A stretch of DNA of 64,000 bases, from the NCBI GenBank assembly GCA_029379385.1, contig CM055608.1:23434350-23498349 (forward strand). The letters run 5' to 3'. Made by a program: the position numbers and the translations under genes. The notes under the pieces were generated by a model. It saw only the letters and a program-made list of their open reading frames with translations. It did no database searches and was not told where the DNA came from. Position 1 is the stretch's first letter. Every line of letters begins with the position of its first letter. Source of the DNA: Quillaja saponaria (lineage: Eukaryota; Streptophyta; Magnoliopsida; Fabales; Quillajaceae). Positions 25,476 to 39,242 of the stretch are shown here, piece after piece.

Positions 25476-28352
25476 GTAAGTTTCTGCTATAAATTCATTT
25501 TTGTTTCTGTGATTGTTTCCTAAGAAAATGAGGAAGAAAATTCGAGTCCACATCCTTCAACTACTACTGAGTTTTTTGGTAAGAAAAATGAAACTACTAT
25601 TGATATTCTATTGACTCCATCCACAATTTTGTTTATACTTCAATATTTCTTTTATTATTTTTTTTATGCCATAAATTTAGTGCTGATATATTTGTTTTTT
25701 TGGGTTAAATTCATTTCCCCCCTTGGTTTATTTATGGCTTAAATCATTTTGCAACCACCATAATTTTTACACACCAAGATTTATTTCATCATCCTAATTA
25801 TCAAAAGTGAAAAAAAATTCATAATGTCCCTTGTGTTTTGTTATACACCATTACAAGATCGGAATCCGAGGGGAAGTCAAGAATTTAAATAACAATATTA
25901 TGTTAATTTAAATATTGTATAATTATCAAATTTAAAACACATTTTCAAGATCAGAATCAGTAATTGACTTAAGAATTTAAGTAACAATATTATGTTAATT
26001 TAAATATTATATAATTATTAATTTTTAAACACATTATCAACAGAACTAAGAATAAAAAGAAGATTAAAAATGATAGTCTACCATTTTTATTGTTAGTCTG
26101 GGTACAGGAAGAAGATTTTTTTAATGGATCGCAGAGATTTAGATATTTGATATGGTGGCTAATCTCGTATAAGTGTTCTCTTTAAAAACTCTTCAATTGA
26201 CTGATTGAATAACAAAATTTGAATCAAATTAAATGAATCTAGAAAAAATAACTTTAATGGACCATGATATCTAAATACTCATTATATAGTAAAAATTTAA
26301 GATAAATCATAATTTTGTACCAGTAATTATTAAAATTAGAGTTTGAAGTTATTGTTTAGAAAAATCTATTACATACCTTAAAAATTAGAAAAATTGCTCC
26401 ACCAGTAGCTAGAACTTTTTTGTTTTGTGCTCTCATGAAATTACTTTTTTTTTTGCCTCTTGTTTATTTCTCTTTGATTCTTTCTCTGCTTCCATCTAAA
26501 GAAAGAAAGAAGAGGTATTAATGTGATACACCTGTTATTTTATTCTTACTTTAATCCAACCACATTAATTATTCTTTAGGGGCTAATTTATTTCTAATTA
26601 TAAATTATGCAAATGACATATATATCCCAAACTTGTCAAAATTGGGCCAAGTTGATTGGAACTATTCTTCATTGGTATATATTTATGTTCTAAATTTTCA
26701 ATAATACACTCTATAAATATCATACATACTAACTTGGTCTAGATAAAAAAAATAAAAAATTTATGTTGTAAACTCTATAATGAGAAATATTTATTCAGTT
26801 TCATAAGAAAAAAAGAAGAAGAAGTTATTTATTGAATATAAAATAAGATTAAAATTTACAAAATCACATTAATTTGAAATTTAAAAACTATTCTCATATT
26901 AATGTTACTTGTTAGAGAGGGTAAGGTATCATACTTATCTTTTTATTTAATATACCAAAAAAAAAATTATTTCTTATATTTTATATTTTGACTAAGAAAT
27001 TTACTTAGAGTTGTAGAACTCTTGAAATTCTAATATTTACATCTATGAAAAACCAAATAAATTGATCCTATACAGTATTATAAATCTATTTACTGTATTT
27101 CTGTTCTGAATTCTCATCGTCAATTAGTCTTTATTGGAGGTCCATGCAATCTATATTGTTCATTGACACGATAAAAAATAAAAAATAATAATCTTGAGTC
27201 TGAGGTCCCAATCATTTGATTTATTGTTCTTGCAATTCTTTATTGGTGAGATGACAAAAAGTTATGTACGTTTCTAATTCTCCTTTCACCATTGTTTTTT
27301 TATTCGTTTACCAAACAAAAAAGACAAATAAAAAAAAAAAAAATTTTACAATTTAGTGTAGAATTAAATACAATGTATTTTATAGAGTGTGACTTTCAGT
27401 AAATTATATAAGATTTTTGTAACAAGTGTTCTTAGAATTAAAATAATAAATATACAAATTTTATAATATTTATTGTAGTAGTTAGTCATGATTTTTGTGT
27501 TGTGTAATAAATAATTGGTTATTGTTAGAATGTTTTAAATTCTCAAATTCATATTTATTATATTTTATCAAGTGTCTTTAAGACACTAGTTAGAGAAACC
27601 CAATTACAAAATCTAAAATGACCATAAATTTATTCCCTCAAACTTTATACATAAGAAACACATGCAACTTAAAAGTCTTGAAAATTTAATTATTATGGTA
27701 TATTTTAAAATATTTTTTTTAAGTCATTTAAATAAATATTTCTCATCATTTTTTTTATCAATAATATATATATCATATACAAAACCTTGATGCATATATA
27801 CTATCTATATGTTGGTGCTTAATTGGGAAAAACGCATTAAAAAAATCAATGTTACTAAAAGACAAATGTCTAGGGATGTCACTAAGAGACAAATTTCTAG
27901 GTATGTAGACAATAAGGCATCTTATCTGCCGATCTATTCAAGGTGATGACTGATGAGAAACTTGTGGTTTCTGTATAACTTTTCAAATTAATTAATTTGC
28001 TATCCTAAAAAGTAAAAAACATTGATTTGTAAATAGTTTAATAAATTAATTAAATTCAAGAAATCATACGTAATCATATAGTATTGAATTATTAGAGTAG
28101 AAAAATTGTGTTTGGCCACTCTCATTAATAATATAAATTATGATTGGACATCTGAATGTAAATGGGTGCATGATGGAGGCCAACACAACTACGTCTCCTT
28201 GTTTGTTGTTTCTGCAGTCATAAGTAATTTCTGAGTTCTGAGTCCTCGATTATTTTATTCCCACGGTGTGTTTTTGAACATATATATTGTTTATATATTA
28301 TGGGCAGCTAATTAAAGGAAGCTTTGTGGCTAGCCAAATGTAGTGGAAACTA
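25476..28352. other. AT-rich gap upstream of MATE1
   Basis: Long AT-rich stretch with homopolymer runs and no coding potential that I recognise. The last about 550 bases include GACAAATTTCTAGG and AATAAGGCATCTTATC motifs that recur upstream of the other two MATE genes, so it probably contains their shared promoter region. Confidence 0.5.
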
Positions 28353-31300
28353 ATGGAAGGAGAGCTAAAGAAGAAGCTTTTGCAAAGGCCAGCAACTTTG
28401 GATGATAGTCTTGAGGAGGAACTGTCACTGAAGAAAAAGATATGGAGGGAAAACAAGAAGATGTGGGTGGTAGCAGGTCCTGCAATTTTCACCAGATTCT
28501 CCACATTTGGTATCAATGTCATTAGTCAAGCTTTTATTGGCCATATTGGCTCAACTGAGCTTGCTGCTTATGCTCTTGTAATCACTGTGCTAATCAGATT
28601 TGCAAATGGCATTTTGGTAAGTTATTAGATTAGCAATCAAATTTTAACTCAAGAAAATTTTATTGAATAAGTGGAATGAGTGTATAGTTAGCATAAAGTG
28701 AAAGTTGACCGATGTTCCCTAAGGGTTTTGATTATGATCTCATCTAACATAAGTTTTTAGATGAAATAGTTATTTGACATGATATGAGAGATTATATGAT
28801 TAAGTTGTCTAGAGTTTGATTCTTATGTTAGATGAGAATAGGGTCAGGAATGAATTATTGGGATGTGTAAGGAATTAAAACATATTTACAGACCTCACCT
28901 AACAGCGTAAACTTATAGAATGAAATGATTTTTTTTTATAATCTCCTATGTCCTTTTCCTTAATTTTAATTGGTTTAAAAAGTTATTAGCTTTGTAAGTG
29001 TAGAATCACTTAATTTACTGAATAGTAATATGAAATTTGAAAACTGCAGTTGGGTATGGCAAGTGCATTAGAGACTCTTTGTGGGCAAGGTTTTGGTGCA
29101 AAGCAATATCCAGTACTTGGAATCTATCTTCAAAGGTCATGGATAGTGTTATTCTTGACATCAATGTTTCTACTTCCTATCTTTATCTTCACAACCCCAA
29201 TTTTGGAAGTTTTAGGTCAAGAAGAAAGTATTGCAAAAGTGGCAGGAAAGATTTCAATTTGGTCAATAGGCATTGTATTTGCTTTCATTGCATCATTCAC
29301 TTGTCAAATGTATCTACAAGCACAAAGCAAGAACATGATTATTGCTTACCTAGCAGCATTCTCAATTGCTATACACATTCTTCTATCTTGGCTTCTGACT
29401 GTCAAATTCAAGTTTGGACTTACTGGTGCAATGGCGTCAACAATTTTGGCTTACTGGATTCCCAATTTGGGTCAGCTCTTGTTTGTTACATGTGGTGGGT
29501 GTCCTGAAACATGGAAGGGTTTTTCATTTTTGGCTTTCAAAGATCTCTGGCCTGTTGTTAAGCTTTCCCTATCCTCTGGTGCCATGCTGTGGTAAGAAGC
29601 TAATGCTTTCTTTCACTGTTAATTTTACAATATATGATATGATATTGGTTCAACAATTGTTTGATGAAATGCTCCAATCATGGGTGTTTTGGAATTTTTG
29701 ATAACCCGGTCATATTTCGTTTTTATACTAAGAGTTATGATTTCTTTACAGTCTTGAGCTCTGGTACAACACTGTCTTGATTCTTTTAACAGGAAACATG
29801 AAAAATGCTGAAGTTTCCATTGATGCTCTTTCTATATGGTAATTCTAGCTACCAAACTCTCCCTTTTACTTTTCCTATTAATTAAATTCTCTTTCTGTTT
29901 CATAATTGAGATACAACTCTCCTTTAGACCAATTCTTACCAAAAAATTATTCTTTACAGCCTCAACATCAATGGGTGGGAAATGATGATATCTCTTGGAT
30001 TTTGTGCAGCAGCGAGGTGGTATCTATTCATATACTTTGTTATCATCAACATTCTCTTCTGAATTTTCATAAAATTATTCTGTTTTGAGAAGACAAAAAC
30101 TATTACTACAACTTTACCCTCGGAACAAAATCCCTCTTCCCTCTTAATATAACAAGAGTATCCTAATTAATGTGTAGTGTTCGGGTGTCAAATGAGCTTG
30201 GAAGAGGAAGTGCAAAAGCTGCAAAATTTGCCATAGTCACGATAGTTATTACATCATTTGTCATTGGCTTCGCGCTGTTCCTGTTTTTCTTGTTCTTTAG
30301 AGAAAGACTAGCTTACATATTCACTGCAAATCAAGACGTGGCTGCAGCAGTTGGAGATTTGTCACCTTTGTTGGCTGTCTCCATGTTGTTAAACAGTATC
30401 CAACCCGTGCTCTCTGGTATATAATTTCCTCAGTTGCTTTTCAATTTTGCCAAAGTGATCAATTGGCCACAAGAGGGAAATTTGAACTTAAATATATATT
30501 TTTAACTACATGATTGTCTGGAGCAAACAACTCCATTAGACTAAAAACCACCAAAAAAAAAAGAGACTAAATCATTCAGAACTTGTTCTTTGTCTTTTAT
30601 GTCAACAGGAGTTGCTATTGGAGCAGGATGGCAGAGCATTGTAGCTTATGTAAACATAGGCTGTTACTACATTATAGGGATTCCAGTTGGAGTTGTGCTT
30701 GGAAAGATCATCCATTTGCAAGTCAAGGTAAGTTGTGTCCACTTTTTTTTTTTTTCTTAACATGAGGAAAAGAACAAATACTAGAAGCCTAAATTCCCAA
30801 TAGGATTGGTTTGTTTATGGAGTTCCAACTTGGATGGACTTAGCTTTGATGTTTAAACATAAAGATGTGAAGGAAGATTTATGAAGAATTGGACGAACTG
30901 TTTTAGGGAGCTGTTATTTTTTTACAAATATTAGTGAGAAGTACGAATTCAATTTCCATGAATCCTATATATATGTTGAAGTTAGATGTCACTTCTTCAA
31001 AAAATAAAAAAACATTATTATTTTTTTTTTACTATGTGGTGTAATACACCTCTTGTGAATATTAATAAAAGAAAAAAAAAGGTTATAATACACATTGGGA
31101 TAACTGGTTTTCTCCCTTGCAGGGTATTTGGTCGGGGATGTTGTTTGGAACTTTTGTTCAAACTGTTGTACTAATTATAATTACTTACAAAACTGATTGG
31201 GACAAGCAGGTATAGTGATTGGCTTTGTGGTATAAATTACAGTAACATTTGCTTGAAATGTGATATCACATTCTGAATTTCTAAATTAATAATATGCAGG

Positions 31301-31362
31301 TGATCATAACCCGGAATCGCATCAACAAGTGGAATGTAGAGGAGTCTAAAGAATCAAATTAA
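28353..31362 (+). CDS. DTX: MATE efflux transporter (DETOXIFICATION family), copy 1
   Basis: Eight coding exons: 28353-28616, 29050-29591, 29752-29838, 29960-30016, 30178-30416, 30609-30727, 31123-31209 and 31300-31362, all GT-AG with consistent phase, 485 residues. Two tandem MATE halves with about 12 hydrophobic helices are visible. Family landmarks are [65 protein letters not shown] and [13 protein letters not shown] proteins export organic compounds by proton antiport at the plasma or vacuolar membrane. The sequence most resembles the plant DTX20-24 group; substrate unknown. It has a unique Gly where the paralogues have Arg ([11 protein letters not shown] versus [11 protein letters not shown]). 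Intact here, with paralogues at 33832 and 57351. Confidence 0.92.
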
Positions 31363-33831
31363 TATTGACACATCATTTATATATTAGGCAGGCTTCTTTC
31401 CTTTCCCTCATTCATAAATAGAGCTGCCTATATCATTATTTCCAATTGGATTACAATTTGTCGATCAAATTTTCGTCCTGCTACAGCTACCATATTTGGA
31501 AGTAGATCCTCACATATATTGATTCTAGTTGGCTATTATATTATCTGTCTTCACATAGATTTAACAAAATACATAACATAGGAAAAATTATTAGATTGGA
31601 ACTATTTTTATTGGTAGTCAATAAGAAAATACATTATTTATCACAATAGGAAAGTTACTGCAGATAAAAAGTATCAGTTATATAAAAATAACTATAAGGG
31701 ACAACTGTTGTCGTAAAAGTTAACAGAAAATACAAAAGCAGATGATATTTTGTGATCGTGTAAAATTACAATAAAATATGGAAGATTGCGTAAGTAAATA
31801 TTTATCATCATTATGCAGTCATTTATACATTTTTATCTATTTTGTCATGGCTATGAGTGTCAACACCAAAGTTATGCGCGACAACGGCTGCTATCAACAA
31901 CGATGAGAAAAATGTGGTTAGCTAGTATCTTTTAACCAAACTTTGATGTCTAATAGAATTTGATGAGTGAAAACTTTGGGAAGAGTGAACGAGGATAGGT
32001 TGAATACTAGAACATATTGTTGTGAAGGATCAATGAGATTTTTTCCCTGGGTATTTTACATGTAACCTACAAGAAAAACAAGGTATCAGATACAGACCCC
32101 AATCTGTCTCTGATAATCTGTGTCTGATATTGTATGTGATACCTGCTCAGATAATTATTTCGAGACAGAAAGCTCCGTGACTGATAACAATCAGTATTGT
32201 GGCTCCAGCAGTGGTGATGGTACCATGTGTATGGCTTAAGAAAAGAGAGAGAGAGCGTTGCACCAAATATGTTTGTTTCTGGAAAAATACAAGCTGTTTA
32301 TGCAGCTCCTGGATAGATTTTCTTGAATTTAACCATCTGACACTTCATCTTATAATTGGATTTGGAATTTCACCAAAAATCATTACAAGAACAATGTCCG
32401 TCCTTAAAAGCGCACTATGACAGACACTGCATATCCTCAGATTCTTATATACCAGTATTGATAATTGCTCGTTCAAATTAAGAATCCCAAAGGCAACTGC
32501 AAGCTTCTCACTGTGCTTACATAGACTATTTGCTTTCTCCTCTTGATAAACAAAATCAGTGTTGGGCTTATCTCCAGCCAATCTCATTTTCTGACCCACA
32601 TCATTCAAAAATTTATATATTTCATCATTCTGCTTATTGCTCTTGGCTTGGGGAAGTTCAGGCATCAACCGAACTGAAATGGCTGCCAAAAGACAAAAGG
32701 CAGGAGAAAGAAAACAGATTATGGTGAAACTGCAATAAATATAAGTGACACAGTGTTGACTACACATGGAGACATCTGTTGCCTCTTCCTCATTCTTCTC
32801 ATGCACAAAGACACGAGCATATGAAGCTTCGTATAGTATCAGTCACCATGGGCGAACGCTATTACATTGTGAAGAATAATGCCCTGCAACTAAACAGTCC
32901 CTTGTTGTGGGATAGTGGGAGAATAATTTGACAGATGATGTGAAGACACCTGCTGAAGCATATGCTTCAATGAAAGATGATGCCTGAGAGGTATAATATT
33001 GTAGATAGGAGGATACCATTAAAAAGAGGAAGAGATGGCTTAGATTCTGATGTTGATAAAATCCAGTACTGCAAAGATGAGTAAGGATCTAACTTCGCAG
33101 ACATTGTTATATGTGTTTTCCTAAAAGTACAATTATTGAATGATGGAAAGAGTTAAAGATAATATTTTTTGTGTCTTGTATTTCTGGGCCAACCAGTACA
33201 TGATGTCATCCAATGACTTTTTAAGATGTATAATTGGCGCTTATTGGCAACAAAGCTTCTCAAATATCAACAAAATTCCAAGGCAAATATATTCATTTAT
33301 TCAAATATGTTCTCTGTCTCTGAAAAGACAAATTTCTAGGGATAATTTCGAGAATAAGGCATCTTATCAACATATCTAGTACACTAGATCATTATCTATA
33401 TATTCCAAAGTGATGAGAAATTTGTGGTCTCTAAATAACTTTTTTAAAAAATAAAATAAATAATAATTAATTTGATAACCCAAAAGAATTTATTTATATT
33501 ATAAATAGTTTAATAAAAAAGTCTTACCTAACCATAGAATATAAAGTGATAAATTGAATTATTAGAGTAGAAAAATTAAGTTTGGCCACTCTGACATTAA
33601 TAATATAATATAAATAATTGTACATCTGAACGTAAATGTGGTGCATGATCCAGGCCAACACAACTACTTACGTCTCTTTGTTTGTTGTTTCTGTAGTCAT
33701 AAGTAATTTCTGAGTTCTGCGTCCACCATTATTTTATTCCCACTTTGTGTTTTTGATCATAAATATTGTTTATATATTATGCGCAGCTAATTAAAGGAAG
33801 CTTTGTGGCTAGCCAATTGTAGTGGAAACTA
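31363..33831. other. gap between MATE1 and MATE2
   Basis: The first about 500 bases are a MATE 3' region also found after MATE2 (about 36666-37210). The middle holds the PPR remnant listed separately. The last about 500 bases (from about 33330) resemble the upstream regions of the other MATE genes. Confidence 0.5.
32345..32683 (-). pseudogene. PPR-DYW protein fragment
   Basis: The translation contains DEIYKFLNDVGQKMRLAG, then HSEKLAVAFGIL, then VYKNLRICSVCHSAL. This is the order of the E region and DYW domain of plant PPR RNA-editing factors (HSEKLA glutamate motif, CxxCH zinc site). The C-terminal end with the Asp-Tyr-Trp triplet is missing and no PPR repeats precede it, so it is an orphan fragment. 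Confidence 0.75.
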
Positions 33832-36665
33832 ATGGAAGGAGAGCTAAAGAAGAAGCTTTTGCAAAGGCCAACAACTTTGGATGATAGTCTTGAGGAGGAA
33901 CTGTCACTGAAGAAAAAGATATGGAGGGAAAACAAGAAGATGTGGGTGGTAGCAGGTCCTGCAATTTTCACAAGGTTCTCCACATTTGGTATTAATGTCA
34001 TTACTCAAGCTTTTATTGGCCATATTGGCTCCACTGAACTTGCTGCTTATGCTCTTGTATTCACTGTGATAGTCAGATTTGCAATTGGCATTCTGGTAAG
34101 TTAATAGATTTTTAGCAATCAAATTTTAGACCAAGAAAATTTTATTGAATTTGTCGAATGAGTCATATAGTTAACATAAAATGAAAGTTGATGACTTTAT
34201 CAGGTTAACTCTGTAAGAGTTTTGATTCTGAGGTCATCTAACATAAGTTTTTGTGCGAAATAGTTATTTGACATGATATTAGAGGCTATATATATGACCA
34301 ATTTGAAAAGTTGATTCTTGCACCTTGCTTTAGCACAAGGAAAAGAACAAGGCTAATAATGAGCTTGCTTGCGTGTAAGAGATTAAAACATATTTACTAG
34401 CCGGCCTCACCTAACTGCTTAACATTTTGGGTGGAGTAGTTTTTATTTATTTATTTATTATAATCTTCTTTGTTCCTTTCCTTAATTTTATTTGGTTTAA
34501 AAAATTATTAGCTTTTGTAAGTGTAGAACAACTTAATTTCCTGAATAGTAATGATTGTGAAACTTGAAAACTGCAGTTGGGTATGGCAAGTGCATTAGAG
34601 ACTCTTTGTGGGCAAGCTTTTGGTGCAAAGCAATATCCAGTACTTGGAATCTATCTTCAAAGGTCTTGGATAGTGTTATTCTTGACATCAATGTTTCTAC
34701 TTCCTATCTTTATCTTCACAACCCCAATTTTGGAAGTTTTAGGTCAAGAAGAAAGTATTGCAAAAGTGGCAGGAAAGATTTCAATTTGGTCAATAGGCAT
34801 TGTATTTGCTTTCATTGCATCATTCACTTGTCAAATGTATCTACAAGCACAAAGCAAGAACATGATTATTGCTTACCTAGCAGCATTCTCAATTGCTATA
34901 CACATTCTTCTATCTTGGCTTCTGACTGTCAAATTCAAGTTTGGACTTACTGGTGCAATGGCGTCAACAATTTTGGCTTACTGGATTCCCAATTTGGGTC
35001 AGCTCTTGTTTGTTACATGTGGTGGGTGTCCTGAAACATGGAAGGGTTTTTCATTTTTGGCTTTCAAAGATCTCTGGCCTGTTGTCAAGCTTTCCATATC
35101 CTCTGGTGCCATGCTGTGGTAAGAAGCTAAGCTTTCTGTCATTGTTAATTTTACAAGATATGATATTGGTTCAACTATTGCTTGATGAAATCCCCCAATG
35201 ACCTCAAAATTAATCTTTGTAATTTTAGCAAACCCTGCCATATTTCCTTTGGATACTAAGACTTAAAATTTCTTTACAGTCTTGAGCTCTGGTACAACAC
35301 TATCTTGATACTTTTAACTGGATATATGAAAAATGCTGAAGTTTCCATTGATGCTCTCTCTATATGGTAATTCTTGTTAAATTCTTTTTCTGTTTCATAA
35401 TTGAGATAGAACTCTCCTTTACACCAATTCTTAAAAAAAATAATTCCTTGCAGCCTCAACATCAATGGGTGGGGAATGATGATATGTCTTGGATTTTATG
35501 CAGCAGCGAGGTAGTATCCATTGTTGTACATTATTATCATCAACATTCTCTTCTGAATTTTCGTAAAATTACTCAGTTAATGTGCAGTGTTCGGGTGTCA
35601 AATGAGCTTGGAAGAGGAAGTGCAAAGGCAGCAAAGTTCTCAATAGTCACGACAGTTATTACATCATTCGTCATTGGCTTCGCGCTGTTCCTTTTTTTCT
35701 TGTTCTTTAGAGAAAGACTAGCTTACATATTCACTGCAAATCAAGAGGTGGCTGCAGCAGTTAGAGATTTGTCACCTTTGTTGGCAGTCTCCATGTTGTT
35801 AAACAGTGTCCAACCTGTGATCTCAGGTAGACATAATTTTCTCAGTTGCTTTTCAATTTTGCCAAGGTAATCAATTGGCTACAGGAGGGAATTTGAACTG
35901 AAATATATATTTTTAACTACATGATTGAACAGCTCCATTACACTATAAATCACAAGAAAAAGAGACTAAATCATTCAGAACTTTTCTTTTATATCAACAG
36001 GAGTAGCAGTTGGAGCAGGATGGCAAACCATTGTAGCTTATGTAAATATAGGCTGTTACTACGTTATAGGGGTTCCAGGTGGAGTTGTGCTTGCAAAGAT
36101 CCTCCATTTGCAAGTCAAGGTAAGTTGTGGTGTCTCCACTATTTTTTTTTTCCTTTCTTAACATGACGAAAAGAACGAATAGTAGAAGCCTAAATTCCCA
36201 ATAGCATTGGTTTGTTTATGGAGTTCCACCTTGGATGGTCTTAGTTCTGAGGTTCAAACATTAAGATGGGAAAGTAAGATTTATGAAAAAGAGAAGGAGC
36301 TATTATTTTTACAAGTATATATTGTGAGATGAACATATTTATTTTCAATGAACCCTATGTACACCTCTTGTGAATATTAATAAAAGAAAAAACAGGTTTT
36401 AAATACACATTGGAATAACTGTTATTGTCCTTTGCAGGGTATTTGGATGGGAATGTTGTTTGGAACTTTTGTTCAAACTGTTGCACTAATTATAATTACT
36501 TACAAAACTGATTGGGACAAGCAGGTATAGTGATTAGCTTTGTGGTATAAATTACAATAACATTTGCTTGAAATGTGATATCACATTCTGAATTTCTAAA
36601 TTAATAATATGCAGGTAATTATAGCCCAGAATCGCATCAACAAATGGAATATAGTGGAAATGTAG
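33832..36665 (+). CDS. DTX: MATE efflux transporter (DETOXIFICATION family), copy 2
   Basis: Eight coding exons: 33832-34095, 34577-35118, 35280-35366, 35454-35510, 35588-35826, 36001-36119, 36438-36524 and 36615-36665, same phases as copy 1, 481 residues. All MATE landmarks are present ([38 protein letters not shown]). It differs from copy 1 in exon 1 ([22 protein letters not shown]), exon 4 (GWGMMICLGFYAAA) and exon 5 (SIVTTVITSF). In exon 8 an 11-nt near-duplication of TGGAATATAG shifts the frame and ends the protein NKWNIVEM, four residues shorter than copy 1. That is at the cytosolic tail and probably harmless. Function as for copy 1, with unknown substrate. Confidence 0.92.
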
Positions 36666-37368
36666 TGGAGTCTGAAGAATCAAATTAATATTGACACATC
36701 AAATATTATAATATATATATATATTAGGCTTCTTTCCTTTCCCACATTCATAATTATAGGGCTGCCTATTTCATTACTTCCAATTGGATTACAATGTGTA
36801 CATCAAATTTGCACAACATTACAGGTTTTGTCTTTGTAAGTAGATCCTCACATATATTGAGCTAGAGATGTCTCCCACCTAATTGATTCTAGTTGGCTAT
36901 TATTAACATAGATTTAACAAAATTGCACAAAACATAGAATAAATTATTAAATTTGGATATGTTTTGATTGGTATACTACAAGAAAATATATTTTATACCA
37001 TAATAGAAAAGTTACTGTAGAAAAAAAATTACGTATCAATAATATTAAAATAATTACTAGTGACAGTTATTATCAAGAAAAGTAACACAAAATTGAGATG
37101 TCGGGTGATATTTTGTGATCGCGTATAGTACTATAAATTTAATGTCAAATTACAATAAAATATCAATTATTGCATAGGTAAATATTTACCATCATTATCG
37201 GTCCTTATAGTTTCTCTTTCTTTTTTTTTCCTCATTGTTTTGAGCGATAATTAACACCAAAGTTATCGGCGACAATTGTTGAGAATAAAAACTCCAAATT
37301 ATCTACCCTAGTGTCAGAGGCCGACTTTGCTAGCACGCAAAAAAGTGGGTCTAGCACTTGCAGCCATG
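36666..37368. other. MATE2 3' region up to the duplication breakpoint
   Basis: Related to the region after MATE1 (31363-31900). It ends at 37368, where sequence homologous to GrpE exon 1 begins abruptly. No gene seen. Confidence 0.5.
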
Positions 37369-38878
37369 TCGTAAAGTTTGTGCCTTTTGCTTACAACAGC
37401 GAGAAGGAGATTACTGAAACTGAGGAAGTCCAAAAACTTAGGGTCGAGGTAATTCCTTATTGGGTTTTACATTTCTATTTTCATATGACTTTTTACCTTC
37501 GTTAATTTGCAGAGTAAGTGTTTGAAAATGAAGCTTTTTTTTTTTCTTAATTTTTCATACATAGATTGCATTCTTGTCCATGTAATTTCTTTGTTAATTT
37601 TATGTTTACTAGGTTGGATGTAACTGAGTGAAGATTAATGTATTGCAGTCTCGATGCTTGTTACTATTGAGCACTGCTGCATGTTTTCTTTGATTAAGAA
37701 AATATTTTTTTTTGTAATAGAATGTTTGGTTGTTGATTATTCTATGATAAGTAGCGTAATGCTTGAAATTATAGATAAATGCGGGTTAGGATTTAAGAAT
37801 GAAATGGTTGCGGTAGAAATTAGAAATTTGTGATGACTTCCTAGAAATTCATGTGAAACAAGTAACATGCTAGTTTCTACGAGTTTTAGTTCAAAAGATG
37901 AACTTTAAGACTCTCAGGAATAGTTTAGTTTCTATTTCTACTTTTATGCTTTTGTGGCTCCTTTCCCCTACAGTTAATGGTTATTGATGAAATTGACTAT
38001 TGAATTATGAGCTTATATGGAAGCCCTTGCATTTAAAGTTTCTCAAGTTGCACTATAAATTTTTGTCATTTGAGGTACATTGTGAGTTGAGAAATACTTG
38101 TATCTCTCTAGAAATTTGATTTATGATAAGCAACACGTGGTTAGAAGTCTGAAATGTAGATAAATTGGCAAGTATCCTCTTCTTTATATTAAGTGATTTC
38201 TTCTAAGTAATAGTCTTTGATATTTCATAGTAGAAATTTTATTTTTGTTTAGTTCATGTGGAGGGTATAATTGGAAGGAAGAGACTCAAATGAGAGGCTT
38301 ACTCATGACTAAGAATCCTGCTTATGGAAATAGGATTTATACAAAGCTAGTAAGCTGGCTATGTCCCCCAACTTAGTAAGAGTAGAGTTAATGTTGTCAC
38401 TTGACTCTCTTCTGATGAAGTAATTTGTTTTAATTTTTGGAGATTCTCTCACTTAGTTATATGAACTATATTAATCTATTGACTGTCATATTATATTAAT
38501 AATAAAATTAACTATTTCTAACAACAATATCAGCTTCTCAGGGAAGCCCTAACTCCTGAGATTACAGTAGAGTCATGGTTCCTAAATTTTGACACCAGCA
38601 GACAAAAATATTTGCTACACTATTTTTTTTTTTCTGTCTAGAAAGAAAAACATTGCATTTATAAAGCTATTCTTAAGCTCTTTTATGATTCTAATATCTT
38701 GCACACTCTCTTGAAGGGTTGTGAGCTGTCATATAGAATCCTTGCACCTAGCTTAGATTCTTTAGAAACTCAATATGCTTAATTCCCTTCTTCTTATGAG
38801 CTCCAGTAAATTCTTATGGCATTCATCTCATGAAACAATATTTTTTATCAGTTGAGTAGCAATCATTTCCACTGTTAC

Positions 38879-39242
38879 TATGTTGACACATGGACAAATT
38901 TCAGAGAGTACAGATAGTGACACAGGGACAGATTTCAGAGAGCACAGATGGTGACACAGGGCTTTGGTACCATGTTGAATATAAGAAGAATGTATATTCA
39001 GATTATGATAAATGTACAAGAGGAACATCTATTTATAAGCTAAAGTGTTTACCTAACATAGTGAATCTAGACTAAATATCAACCAAATACATGTCTATCT
39101 AACATAATGAACGTAGACTAAATATCAGCCAGATACATAATAGAAATTACACATAAATACAATCTTAATTTAGAGACATAATTTGAGGGACATAATAGAC
39201 ACAAATCATGGGTTAATTGAGAGCCCTTGATTTATGCTAACA
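38879..39242. mobile_element. solo-LTR-like insertion in the GrpE pseudogene intron
   Basis: Comparison with the intact copy shows an inserted 364 bp flanked by GTTAC on both sides (38874-38878 and 39243-39247), a 5-bp target duplication. The insert runs from TATGTTGAC to GCTAACA, close to LTR-type ends, and has a TATTTATAAGC TATA-like motif. It also holds a roughly 33-bp internal tandem duplication around CAGAGAG (about 38895-38960). No internal domain or second LTR is present. Confidence 0.65.

Noticed and set aside
29037..29507. 156-codon frame overlapping MATE exon 2 in another frame
   Set aside because: Runs through the MATE exon and its conserved peptide; repeated in each copy only because the exon is.
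33777..34001. Reverse-strand frames opposite MATE exon 1, present in all three copies
   Set aside because: They are shadows of the conserved MATE exon; their similarity follows from the exon and they match no known protein pattern.
36975..37010. CACTA-like end (TACTACAAGAAAA)
   Set aside because: No inverted partner end and no 3-bp duplication found; one short match is not enough.
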